This document shows positions 16,587 through 24,400 of a DNA stretch of 64,000 nt, in pieces. Numbering within the stretch: position 1 is the first letter of the stretch; every line of letters starts with the position of its first letter. Source of the DNA: Brockia lithotrophica. GTDB taxonomy: Bacteria; Bacillota; Bacilli; Thermicanales; DSM-22653. The notes below the pieces were generated by a model. The model did not search any database, was not told the origin of the DNA, and was given only the letters and a program-made list of their open reading frames with translations. Location of the stretch: positions 213,347-277,346 of the forward strand of contig PEBW01000003.1 in NCBI GenBank assembly GCA_003050565.1. Reading direction: 5' to 3'. The translations under genes and the position numbers were made by a program.

Positions 16587-17706
16587 GTTCGCGCGTCCGT
16601 GCCGGGACGAGGACGAGTACGGCGAAGCGCTCGCCCATCCCCTCGGGATGAACGAGGTAGGCGAGCGAGCGGAGAAGGGCGTGAGAACCGGCTTCTGAGG
16701 GGAGGACCCCCAACTGCTCCATCCCCCTTTCGCCCAAGGAGTTCACAAGCCACGTTCCAAGGGGCGAGAGGGCGACGGACGTAAAACCCGCCCGGACGGC
16801 CGCCGCGCGCACGTACGCCCAGGGAACGTCGTACGTCAGGTCACAGGTACCCGGAAATTGTCGTCGCGGGTCGACGATTCGGTGCGCGGCGTAGGCGCGA
16901 AGGGTCCCTTCCTGCGGCCACGGAGAACCGCCTTCCCGACCGTAGTCGACAAAAAAGAGGAACTCCGGCGAAATACGCCGTCGGAGTTCGGAAAGCCAGC
17001 GGGAAAGGCCCAGGGGAACTTCCCCGGCGGTTCCCTCTCCGAGACCTTCGAGCGCCTGCTCTTCTTCCGGAGACAAGGAAATGGGGTCCCCCGGCTCTTC
17101 CGTAAAGACCACCCGATCTCGGCGAACGGGGGAATCGGAGACGCACCACCGAAGGCGGAGCAGTTCCCCTCCTCGCCGGAGGACCCGCTCCGCAGGAAAG
17201 GCGTCGAGGAGCTCGTGGGCGAACACCCATACCCGCTTCCCGTGCAGCGAGGGGAGGTCATCCACATCGGGGAAAATTCCTACCTCGACTCCCGTTTCGG
17301 GCAAAGCGGAGAGGCGGTCTGCGAGCTGGTCGCGAAAGTGAGGATTTCCTTCGACCGCAAACGCAGACAAGGGACGGTCTTCCTTCGGCGCAAGGTGGGC
17401 CCACGTTCGGAGAAACGTCTCGAGAAAGCGGCCGTCCCCCGCACCGATCTCGACGAACACTTCCGGAGGGCGTACGCCGTACATTTGCGGCAAGGATCGG
17501 GCGACGGCATACGCCCACGCGGCGCCGTACCCGCGTCCGACGTGACTTGCCGTAAAGAAATCTCCGGTACGTCCGAGCTTTCCCGCGGTCCGGTAGTACC
17601 CGCACTCCGGGTGGTAAAGCCAAAAGTCCATGAGTTCCGCAAAGGGAAGGCAGCGGCGCCCGCCCCGCCAAGTCTCCCACACCTCGAGGCACTTCTTCTC
17701 GTTCAT
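16555..17706 (-). CDS. SAM-dependent methyltransferase, MidA/NDUFAF7-like (DUF185)
   Basis: 383 aa. Family features are FAELMDFWLYHPECGYY near residue 25, the SAM-binding loop VEIGAGDGRFLETF, ANELLDAFP-like AHELLDAFPAERV, and FFVDYGREG. The mitochondrial homologue NDUFAF7 methylates an Arg of complex I; the bacterial substrate is not established. The ATG at 17706 follows AGAGGTGAGGGTG. Confidence 0.85.
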   Translation of the reverse strand: MNEKKCLEVWETWRGGRRCLPFAELMDFWLYHPECGYYRTAGKLGRTGDFFTASHVGRGYGAAWAYAVARSLPQMYGVRPPEVFVEIGAGDGRFLETFLRTWAHLAPKEDRPLSAFAVEGNPHFRDQLADRLSALPETGVEVGIFPDVDDLPSLHGKRVWVFAHELLDAFPAERVLRRGGELLRLRWCVSDSPVRRDRVVFTEEPGDPISLSPEEEQALEGLGEGTAGEVPLGLSRWLSELRRRISPEFLFFVDYGREGGSPWPQEGTLRAYAAHRIVDPRRQFPGTCDLTYDVPWAYVRAAAVRAGFTSVALSPLGTWLVNSLGERGMEQLGVLPSEAGSHALLRSLAYLVHPEGMGERFAVLVLVPARTRERADAALSGED

Positions 17707-17900
17707 CGGCACACCCTCACCTCTTCTTTGCGTACGACTCGGCGTGCGACGCGCATTCGCGGCGGGTAACGCGGGGCAAAACCCCCTTCATCTCATCGCC
17801 GAAGGAATGCACACGGTTGCAACGCACAAACTAAGGAAGGTCCCCGCCGTTCGCGGTGCACTTCGAGAATCGGCACCTCTCCCGAAACGGAGGAAATCCC

Positions 17901-18488
17901 ATGAAGCGCGTCCTTCTCGCCGTCGGAATCGTCGCCCTTCTCTTCGGACTCCTATGGGCAAAGGAAAGCGGCCACATCTGGGCTTCCGGGCAAGCCCGAG
18001 ACTCCGCATCCTCTCCCTCCCCGACCGGAGGACCGCCGAACGTCGGAGTGGGTCAAGGTGGCCGCCCACCCGAAGCGGTGACCGATGCGAAGACCGCCCG
18101 CGAAGTCTCAGACCGCCTCGTATCCCTCGCCCTGCGCGACCCTTACGTCACCCGTGCCGCCGCGGTCGTCGCCGGCGACTACGCGGTCGTCGCCATCGAA
18201 GTTCCCGCGCACCTCGACGCCTCGCAGGTGAACACGACGAAGTACGCCGTGGCGGAAACGCTGCGCCAGGACCCCTACGGAGCCAAGGCCGTCGTCGTCG
18301 CCGACCCCGATCTCTACGGGCGCATCGAGGAACTCTCCCGTGCCGCCCGAGAGGGAAGGCCGTTCCAGGCGGTGCTCGACGAGCTCGCCGACATCGTCGC
18401 CCGCATCTCTCCGCAACCGTCGCGCCCCGAGCTTCCCAAGACACCCGCCCCCCAAGCTCCGGAAGCTCCCTCCTCTTCCCGCCGCTAG
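17901..18488 (+). CDS. YhcN/YlaJ-family sporulation protein
   Basis: 195 aa exported protein. The signal-like N-terminus MKRVLLAVGIVALLFGLLW has no lipobox Cys, unlike the Bacillus lipoproteins. A Ser/Pro/Gly linker leads to the YhcN/YlaJ domain (VTRAAAVVAGDYAVVAIEV, then VNTTKYAVAETLR) and a Pro-rich tail. CGGAGG lies 8 nt before the ATG, which excludes the longer frame from 17856. Probably made in sporulation; role unknown. Confidence 0.82.
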   Translation: MKRVLLAVGIVALLFGLLWAKESGHIWASGQARDSASSPSPTGGPPNVGVGQGGRPPEAVTDAKTAREVSDRLVSLALRDPYVTRAAAVVAGDYAVVAIEVPAHLDASQVNTTKYAVAETLRQDPYGAKAVVVADPDLYGRIEELSRAAREGRPFQAVLDELADIVARISPQPSRPELPKTPAPQAPEAPSSSRR

Positions 18489-18633
18489 GGGCGCACTCGG
18501 AAACGGCCGCATGCGGGACGTCGGGGGACGTCCCGAACCTCCGCGCTTGTCGTACAATGGAGCAGAGGATCCCTCGCTTCCGGCTCCATACGCCCCTTCC
18601 CCGAACGAGAACGGCGCGGAAGGAAGGACGGAC

Positions 18634-19014
18634 ATGGGCGGAACCCCCAGGACGACGCACGGGAAGGGAGAACTGCAAACGAAAGCCGATCCTCCGCCCG
18701 AGGTGCCGGAAGGGGAGGGCGGTGAACTCGTCACCCGCGAGCACCGCCTGAAAGAGCTCGAAGGGCTTATCGCCCGTCGAGCCTCTCAGGTGGAACTTTT
18801 GGATGCCCTGTACTCGCTCACCTCACCTCGGCGGGTGATCTGGATGAACTTTCTCGCCGGGATTAGCCGCGGCCTCGGGATCACGATCGGGGCGACGATC
18901 GTCTTTTTCGTGGTCGTCGCCATCCTCCGCCACTTCGTCACGCTGCCGGTGATCGGGAAGTTCATCGCCCAAATCCTCGACTTCGTCGACGCCCACCGAA
19001 ACCTTCCGCGCTAA
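18634..19014 (+). CDS. DUF5665 membrane protein
   Basis: 126 aa. A charged N-terminal helix (EHRLKELEGLIARR) precedes NFLAGISRGLGITIG and one strong hydrophobic segment (ATIVFFVVVAILRHF), then LPVIGKFIAQILDFV, which matches DUF5665. AAGGAAGG precedes the ATG. A -10-like TACAAT lies at 18553-18558. Its last 192 bp are overlapped on the opposite strand by the gene at 18823-19488. Confidence 0.8.
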   Translation: MGGTPRTTHGKGELQTKADPPPEVPEGEGGELVTREHRLKELEGLIARRASQVELLDALYSLTSPRRVIWMNFLAGISRGLGITIGATIVFFVVVAILRHFVTLPVIGKFIAQILDFVDAHRNLPR

Positions 19015-19488
19015 ACCGCCTCCTTCGGGCACGGCGGAGGAGTCCTGACCGACGTCCACGTCTTCCGAGGCTTCCGGTGCGGCGGCGAGCACGGCCTCCA
19101 GAGGGACGAATTCCGCCTCCCCGCCTTCGTCGACCAGGTCTTCGGGAAGAAGGAAATCGGAAGGGGCGTCGGTCGTGGAAACGGCGACCTCCTCGGGAAA
19201 GACCGCGCCGTAGCGCGGATCGCGTCGGATCGCCTCGATCAAGAGATCGGAAGCCCACCGCTGGACCTCCCAAATCGCCTCCTCCCCGCCTCCCTCCCGG
19301 AGGTAGCGCACGCGCACGCGGCGGGACCCAAGCGCTACGGCAAGCGGGACGATGCCGTGGTCTTTCCGGAGAATCTCGCGAAAGAGGGACTCCGTCCGCC
19401 GCGCCGGACGATCGGCAGGGCGTTCCTGCACGACGCGGAAGATTTGAAGCCACTGCATGAAATCTCGCTCGCGCAAACTTTCTTCCAC
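18823..19488 (-). CDS. Hypothetical protein, antisense-overlapping DUF5665
   Basis: 221 aa, not recognised. The N-terminal 110 residues look like a genuine fold (MQWLQIFRVVQER, ESLFREILRKDHGIVPLAVAL, VRVRYLREGG, WASDLLIEAIRRDPRYGAVF). An acidic linker follows. The last 64 residues are highly charged and come from the complement of the DUF5665 gene. The GTG at 19488 has GGGGGG upstream; an ATG at 19458 is an alternative. Codon use in 19020-19480 resembles real genes here. Either a true antisense overlap or loss of an original stop. Confidence 0.5.
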   Translation of the reverse strand: MEESLRERDFMQWLQIFRVVQERPADRPARRTESLFREILRKDHGIVPLAVALGSRRVRVRYLREGGGEEAIWEVQRWASDLLIEAIRRDPRYGAVFPEEVAVSTTDAPSDFLLPEDLVDEGGEAEFVPLEAVLAAAPEASEDVDVGQDSSAVPEGGGLARKVSVGVDEVEDLGDELPDHRQRDEVAEDGDDHEKDDRRPDRDPEAAANPGEKVHPDHPPR

Positions 19489-19724
19489 CGTCTTTTCCCC
19501 CCGCTGAGGGCCACACGTGGACGCCCCAACTTTGTTCGTCTGTCCCCGGGGGCGATCCCGTCGAAGGCGCACCCGTACGTACTCCCAAACCGAGGCGGCG
19601 AAACCCTCACGAGCAGAACGATACACGAACGGACCTCGCGGCGTCTCGCCGGAGGTCCGAACCGTGCGCGTCTCACCTCTTGCGCGTTTCGTGGGGAGGT
19701 CCGGAGAGGGCCGCACGCCTTCGC

Positions 19725-20318
19725 CTACAGCTCGTAGAGGAGCATTTCGCGGCGAAGGAGGACGAGGCGCGACTTGGCGCGTTCTGCGCCTTCCGCATCT
19801 CCCCGGCGCAGGGAGTCGCCCAGCTCGTCGAGCGCGGCGTCTATTTCCTCGCGCAGGGCGGGGATCCGCTCCTCGACGTCCGTGCGCGTAAGCGCCTCCA
19901 TGACCTTCTCAGCCGTCGCCCAATCCTTCTTGTCGAGAAGGACTTTACGTTGGTTTCCGCTGATTTCCGTTATCCGCACGACTTCTCCGTACTGGACGTG
20001 CTGAACCACGAGGACTTCCTTGCTGTAGTACTTGATCGTCGCGTGTCCCCGATGGCGCACGACGAAGTCACGAAAAGCCTCGGCCGCGCTCTTCTGGGAA
20101 AACTGGACGCGGCGGGTGACGAGGCGCAGCTCTCCGTTGCGGCGACGAAACACGAGCTCGACGACTTGCTCGCCCTCGATCCGGAGAACCCGGTCGTTTC
20201 CCCGCTCGATCTCCTGCACCCGAACCCCGCGGTTCCGCAAATCCTCCAGGAAACCGTTCACCTCGTCTTCGGTCACCCAGAGCTCGACGTCGCTCGCTTC
20301 CAAGAGGAACGCCGCCAC
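19725..20318 (-). CDS. Conserved-looking hypothetical protein
   Basis: 197 aa, soluble, not recognised. An N-terminal mixed alpha/beta region (VELWVTEDEVNGFLEDLRNRG, EQVVELVFRRRNGELRLVTRR) is followed by a long charged helical tail (VEERIPALREEIDAALDEL, ERAKSRLVLLRREMLL). It has its own extended -10 promoter. No signal, metal or nucleotide motif. Confidence 0.72.
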   Translation of the reverse strand: MAAFLLEASDVELWVTEDEVNGFLEDLRNRGVRVQEIERGNDRVLRIEGEQVVELVFRRRNGELRLVTRRVQFSQKSAAEAFRDFVVRHRGHATIKYYSKEVLVVQHVQYGEVVRITEISGNQRKVLLDKKDWATAEKVMEALTRTDVEERIPALREEIDAALDELGDSLRRGDAEGAERAKSRLVLLRREMLLYEL

Positions 20319-20380
20319 CGCGCCCTCCCCCTTCCGGGCTTATGTTCTGCGAATTCAAACATCTGCCGGAGAGTAGTCCT

Positions 20381-20389
20381 ATTGTACCA
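20381..20389 (-). promoter_or_regulatory. Extended -10 promoter of the 19725-20318 gene
   Basis: TGGTACAAT on the minus strand with a poor -35 (TTGCGC, 18 bp upstream). It lies 63 bp before the ATG. Confidence 0.55.
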
Positions 20390-20463
20390 CCGCGAGCAAC
20401 CGATGCGCAAGACATGATCCTTCCGGCAAATCCTGCCGCGACGGGGAGCAAAAGAGGGGGGGT

Positions 20464-20943
20464 CTACGCGTGCGTACGTCCACGGCTGTCTTCCGAGGGT
20501 TCGGGGCGCGGTGCGGCAAAGGACTGCCGGAAAGCGTGCCCCTCGGCGAGGAGACGGGCACAATACTCCATGATTTCTTTGCGTCGGACGATGCCGATGA
20601 AGATGTCCCGCGCGTCGACCACGGGAACGAAGTTTTGCTCCGTGGCGAGCGAGATGAGGTCCTCGATGCGCGCGTCGATGCGCACCGCTGCGTGATTTTT
20701 GTACCAGCGTACGTCGCCCACGCGGATCGTGTGAACGCTTTCAAAAGGGTGCTCCGGGTTCTCCACGAGGTAGCGCAAGGCGTCGCCCTCGGAAAAGGTA
20801 CCGGCGTACCTCCCGTCGTCGTCGACGACGGGAACGGCGTTGTACCCGTGTCCGTGCATGAGCTCGATCGCCCGCCGCAAGGTCATCCGCGGCGTCACGT
20901 ACACGACCTCGCGCTTCGGAATCAAGAAAAAGGCGATGTGCAT
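20464..20943 (-). CDS. CBS-domain pair protein
   Basis: 159 aa, two CBS motifs forming one Bateman module: VVYVTPRMTLRRAIELMHGHGYNAVPVVDDDG and then ARIEDLISLATEQNFVPVVD are shortened here to their cores YNAVPVVDD and NFVPVVD. Such stand-alone proteins bind adenine nucleotides and modulate partners. A TATAAT -10 lies at 20976-20981, only about 30 bp upstream, with GGAGG between. Confidence 0.85.
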   Translation of the reverse strand: MHIAFFLIPKREVVYVTPRMTLRRAIELMHGHGYNAVPVVDDDGRYAGTFSEGDALRYLVENPEHPFESVHTIRVGDVRWYKNHAAVRIDARIEDLISLATEQNFVPVVDARDIFIGIVRRKEIMEYCARLLAEGHAFRQSFAAPRPEPSEDSRGRTHA

Positions 20944-21091
20944 CGCTGCACATCCCTCCTTCCTCCGCTAAGGCCATTATACTATACACCCCACCCCCGC
21001 TCATGCCGGAAAAGGAAACGAATATTTCTCGGCTCGGGGGGAAAAAACTCGGCCCGGCCCGGCCAAGGGTCTTCCCCTCGCGGCCCATGGG

Positions 21092-21100
21092 TGCTATACT
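21092..21100 (+). promoter_or_regulatory. Extended -10 promoter of the decarboxylase gene
   Basis: TGCTATACT (TGn plus TATACT). Predicted start near 21107, giving a leader of about 120 nt that holds a short ORF and a hairpin. Confidence 0.5.
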
Positions 21101-21149
21101 CTGCCCGTACTCGGAACGGAACTCCACCGCGCAGCGGGTGCGTGGGGAG

Positions 21150-21206
21150 ATGCGCCTTCCGATCGACTTTTTCGACGTTCCGGACCCGGCACTCGGGTCC
21201 GAATAG
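21150..21206 (+). other. Possible leader peptide upstream of the decarboxylase
   Basis: An 18-codon ORF, MRLPIDFFDVPDPALGSE, with GGGGAG abutting its ATG. It ends 20 bp before the decarboxylase GTG. A 7-bp GC-rich hairpin (CGGACCC 21181-21187, GGGTCCG 21195-21201) lies inside its last codons, just before the main ribosome binding site. A translating ribosome would open it. No Arg or Lys run is present, so what it would sense is unclear. Confidence 0.35.
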
Positions 21207-21226
21207 CGGCCGCGGAGGTGAGGACC

Positions 21227-22753
21227 GTGTCCAACTTCCCGTTCCCGCCCGCTTCCGGCGAACAACCGCCGTACGCGCAGGACGAACCCCGACGAGTCCT
21301 CGACCCCACGCGGCACCGCCGCGCTCCCATTCTCGAGGCGCTCGCCGCCCACTCCGCGCGCACCCGTGCCGCCTTCCACATCCCGGGACACAAAGGCGGC
21401 CGGGGCATGGACCCCGAATTCCGGCGCATCTTGGGAGATCAAGCCCTCGCCTTCGACCTGATCAACATCGCCCCGCTGGACGACCTGCACGCACCTACGG
21501 GAGCGATTCGCGAAGCGGAAGCGCTGGCCGCGGAGCTCTACGCCGCCGAAGATGCGTTCTTTTCCGTGCAGGGGACGACGACAGCCATTGAAGCCATGCT
21601 CCTCGCGGCCCTCCGTCCGGGGGAGAAGGTCCTCCTGCCACGCAACGTGCACAAATCCGTCCTCTCCGGCCTCATCCTGAGTGGCGCGATTCCCGTCTTC
21701 CTCGCTCCGGAAGCTGACCCCGTTCTCGGGATCCTCCACGGGCTCACGCCCGAGGTCGTCGCCCGCGCCCTGGACGAGCACCCCGATGCCCGCGCCCTTC
21801 TCCTCGTGCACCCGACGTACTACGGTACGGGATCCCCCCTCGAAACGATCGTCTCCCTCGCCCATTCCCGCGGAATCCCCGTGCTCGTAGATGCCGCCCA
21901 CGGCGCGCACCTTCCCTTCCATCCGGACCTTCCCGTATTCCCCACCTTCGCCGGAGCGGACCTTGTGGCGGTGAGCATGCACAAGCTCGGAGGTGCGCTC
22001 ACGCAAGCTTCCCTTCTCCTCCGCCAGGGTTCCTTCGTCCCGCGGGAACGCGTACGGGCGAGCATGAACCTCCTCCAGACGACGTCTTCTTCGTACCTCC
22101 TCCTCGCCTCCCTCGACGCGGCACGCCGCTTTCTCGCCCTCGAAGGAAGGCGACGGGTAGGGCGTGCCGTGCGCCTGGCGCTCCGTGCCCGCGAGGAAGC
22201 AGAGCGTCTGGGCGGGCTGTACATCCCCGGGCCGTTCCGTCCGGAACTGGGGTTTAGCTTTGACCCGACGAAGTTCCTCGTCCACGTCGCCGACCTGGGT
22301 CTGAGCGGCGCGGAAGTGGAACGCATCCTCCGCGAGCGCTTCGCCATAGAGGTCGAACTTTCCGACCCTTTTAACGTCCTCTTCGTGATCTCTGTGGGCG
22401 ACACGGAACGGAGCATCGCCCTTCTCCTTCAGGCCTTAAAGTACCTCGTGCGGGAAGAGAAACGCGACGTTCCCAAAGTCATGCCCTTTCTCCTTCCTCC
22501 CGAAGCGCCGCTCGTGATCTCGCCCCGTGAGGCCTACTTTGCCGAAGGAGAGCTCGTCCCTCTCGAAGAGGCCGAGGGGCGAATTTCGGGAGAAGCGGTC
22601 GTCACGTACCCGCCGGGAATCCCCCTCGTCCTGCCGGGAGAGCGTTGGACTTCCCAGCTTCTCGCCTACCTGGAGTTCGCACGTTCCCGAGGGGTGGAAG
22701 TGCGGGGGACGTCGCACCCGAAAGCACACGTCGTACGGGTCGTGGTCGAGTGA
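21227..22753 (+). CDS. Orn/Lys/Arg decarboxylase family protein
   Basis: PLP enzyme of fold type I, 508 aa, similar to Bacillus SpeA/YaaO; it probably decarboxylates arginine or lysine. Visible are AFHIPGHKGG, the ring-stacking region AEDAFFSVQGTTTAIEAML, VDAAHGAHLPF with the pyridine-binding Asp, and the Schiff-base Lys in SMHKLGGALTQ. The GTG at 21227 is 5 nt after GGAGGTGA; the upstream GTG at 21218 lies inside that site. With speE at 57978 it could supply polyamines. The exact substrate cannot be read from sequence. Confidence 0.88.
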   Translation: MSNFPFPPASGEQPPYAQDEPRRVLDPTRHRRAPILEALAAHSARTRAAFHIPGHKGGRGMDPEFRRILGDQALAFDLINIAPLDDLHAPTGAIREAEALAAELYAAEDAFFSVQGTTTAIEAMLLAALRPGEKVLLPRNVHKSVLSGLILSGAIPVFLAPEADPVLGILHGLTPEVVARALDEHPDARALLLVHPTYYGTGSPLETIVSLAHSRGIPVLVDAAHGAHLPFHPDLPVFPTFAGADLVAVSMHKLGGALTQASLLLRQGSFVPRERVRASMNLLQTTSSSYLLLASLDAARRFLALEGRRRVGRAVRLALRAREEAERLGGLYIPGPFRPELGFSFDPTKFLVHVADLGLSGAEVERILRERFAIEVELSDPFNVLFVISVGDTERSIALLLQALKYLVREEKRDVPKVMPFLLPPEAPLVISPREAYFAEGELVPLEEAEGRISGEAVVTYPPGIPLVLPGERWTSQLLAYLEFARSRGVEVRGTSHPKAHVVRVVVE

Positions 22754-22805
22754 CGGGGGTAGCGCTTCCCTGCCGCGTAAGGCCCCGCTTCCCGGGGTTG
22801 CGTAC

Positions 22806-22838
22806 AAAGAGGGTCGGGAGTTGTCCCCGACCCTCTTT
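22806..22838. terminator. Bidirectional terminator between speA-like gene and SR1P gene
   Basis: A 13-bp perfect stem, AAAGAGGGTCGGG and CCCGACCCTCTTT, with short T-rich flanks on both strands. It lies between two convergent genes and can serve both. Confidence 0.85.
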
Positions 22839-22850
22839 GGTCAGTTCGTC

Positions 22851-22982
22851 CTAGTCTTCGTCCTCGCAAGGCTCCGGACGGTGTTCGCACTCCGGGGCCA
22901 CGCCGTAGAGGACCACCACCCGATCGTTTTCGAAGTACTCGATCGTCCGCCCGCAGTACTGGCATACGACCTGCCCGAGCAC
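22851..22982 (-). CDS. SR1P-like microprotein
   Basis: 43 aa, similar to Bacillus SR1P, which is encoded on the dual-function RNA SR1 and binds GapA to promote RNase J1-linked RNA decay. The core VVCQYCGRTIEYFENDRV followed by VVLYG matches the family layout (VCQDC, IEYFED, VTTLYG). Later Cys are present in PECEHRPEPCEDED. The GTG at 22982 has GGGGAGGG 7 nt upstream. The 140-nt leader, sigma-A-type promoter and adjacent terminator suggest a discrete short transcript. Confidence 0.82.
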   Translation of the reverse strand: MLGQVVCQYCGRTIEYFENDRVVVLYGVAPECEHRPEPCEDED

Positions 22983-23130
22983 CCCGGTACCCTCCCCGTT
23001 CCCTCTCCCTTTCTCCGGTCTTGTCTCCGGTCTCGCGCTCCGCACGGGAAGCGCTTTCGTCGCCGGGCGGCAAAAATTCCCGCCGCGAAATAGCACAATG
23101 CCTGCTCGGTTTCCTATTGTGTCCACCTAC

Positions 23131-23160
23131 ATGATATTCCGTATAGCACATTCGCGTCAA
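23131..23160 (-). promoter_or_regulatory. Sigma-A-type promoter of the SR1P transcript
   Basis: TTGACG (23155-23160), an 18-bp spacer and TATCAT (23131-23136); five of six positions match in each hexamer. Predicted start near 23124, giving an RNA of about 310 nt if it ends at the terminator at 22806. Confidence 0.75.
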
Positions 23161-23349
23161 GGGGAAGGTGGGTCGTTCCTTCTCCGGCGTTCTGCCAATT
23201 TCGGGAAAGAGTACACCGCCGCAACCGGTCCCTTGCGCAGGCGAAAAGAAACGAACCCCCCACCCTCACGGCTCCCTTTTCCTGCTTCGTAGGGCCGGGC
23301 CGAGAGAGGCCGAAGAGCCTACGCCGCGTTTCGGAACGATCCCCCGGCG

Positions 23350-23379
23350 TTGTTTCGGAAAAGGGTGGTTTGGTAAGAT
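23350..23379 (+). promoter_or_regulatory. Promoter of the DUF1885-like gene
   Basis: TTGTTT (23350-23355), an 18-bp spacer and TAAGAT (23374-23379), with TGG directly before the -10 (extended form). It lies 35 bp before the GTG. Confidence 0.5.
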
Positions 23380-23413
23380 GGATGCGAAAACGCAAGGGTG
23401 AGGAGGGATCCGG

Positions 23414-23833
23414 GTGCGGCGGAGCACATTCGTCGTCTGGCCCAAGGGCGAAGGGGAAGAAGTTTCCCTCGAGGCATTGCGCGCTGCCCTCGAGGAATAC
23501 CGCGGGCGCCTGGAAAAGACCGGCGAGAAGCTTGACGCCCCTTACACCACGTGGGCCTTTCCGTACGAAATCGAGGAGCGGGAACGAGATGGAATCCGCT
23601 ACCTGTACCTTCGCGGAAAAGGTGTCACCGCCCAAGAATATGCGGGACTCCTCCTCACCGCCGGAAGCGCGGACGCTCAAAACGTCGTCCAGATCACCGT
23701 CGCCCGGGGGGGCACGGACGGCGACTTCGCCAAAGCCAACGAACTTGCCCGGTTCCTCGCGCGCAGGTGGAAGGCGGAAATCGTCCTCTTTACGGGCAAG
23801 GTAAAGCGGCAGTACGCCCACGCCAAGCGCTGA
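23414..23833 (+). CDS. DUF1885-like protein
   Basis: 139 aa cytoplasmic protein. The pattern EEYRGRLEKTGEKLDAPY, AFPYEIEE, LYLRGK and GDFAKANELARFLARR corresponds to the Bacillus DUF1885 family as I remember it. No catalytic motif is apparent. GTG start after GAGGAGGGATCC. Function unknown. Confidence 0.7.
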   Translation: MRRSTFVVWPKGEGEEVSLEALRAALEEYRGRLEKTGEKLDAPYTTWAFPYEIEERERDGIRYLYLRGKGVTAQEYAGLLLTAGSADAQNVVQITVARGGTDGDFAKANELARFLARRWKAEIVLFTGKVKRQYAHAKR

Positions 23834-23893
23834 CCTGCGGAACTCTTGGGTTCCGGTCGGGCGCCCGAACGAACCTCCGGAGGCGAGGGAAAC

Positions 23894-24400
23894 GTGGATC
23901 AAGGACGATTCCCCGCGAGGGGAGATGCGATTTCCGTCTCGCCCGTCGCCGACGAATCGGCAACACGAGGGTGTTTTGCTGTGCGCCGGGAGGTGTTCGT
24001 GGAGGAGCAGGGCGTTCCCGAAGAGCTCGAATGGGACGAGGTGGACCGACGAGGAGGGGCCGTGTACTTTGCCGCCGTCGCCGAGGGGGCGGTGATCGGC
24101 TGCCTGCGCCTTCGCCCTCTCGGAGGTCCTACGCTCAAGGTCGAGCGACTTGCCGTACGCGCTCCGTGGCGGGGACGCGGCGTCGGCTCGGCGCTCATGG
24201 AAGCGGCGGAGCGCTGGGCGCAAGAGCGCGGGTACCGCCGCTTGATCGTGCACGCCCAGGTCCAAGTCGTCGACTTTTACCGGCGCCTCGGGTACGCCAA
24301 AATTCCCCGCCCTCCTTTCGAAGAGGCGGGGATCCTCCACGTGGCGATGGAAAAGGCTTTATCTCCCGGAACGATCCGCGAAGGCCTTACAGGCCCATGA
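23894..24400 (+). CDS. GNAT-family N-acetyltransferase
   Basis: 168 aa. FVEEQGVPEELEWDEVD at the N-terminus is the ElaA-like substrate loop, and the acetyl-CoA motif reads VRAPWRGRGVGSALM. The GTG at 23894 has GCGAGGG upstream; the open frame from 23846 lacks one. Acceptor unknown. Its 3' end overlaps convergent fabI by 14 bp. Confidence 0.85.
   Translation: MDQGRFPARGDAISVSPVADESATRGCFAVRREVFVEEQGVPEELEWDEVDRRGGAVYFAAVAEGAVIGCLRLRPLGGPTLKVERLAVRAPWRGRGVGSALMEAAERWAQERGYRRLIVHAQVQVVDFYRRLGYAKIPRPPFEEAGILHVAMEKALSPGTIREGLTGP

Larger units (their letters stand above)
22983..23413. other. Intergenic stretch between SR1P gene and DUF1885-like gene
   Basis: 431 bp without a convincing gene. It holds the SR1P leader and promoter (to 23160) and the divergent promoter at 23350-23379. 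The middle 190 bp show nothing recognised. Confidence 0.6.
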
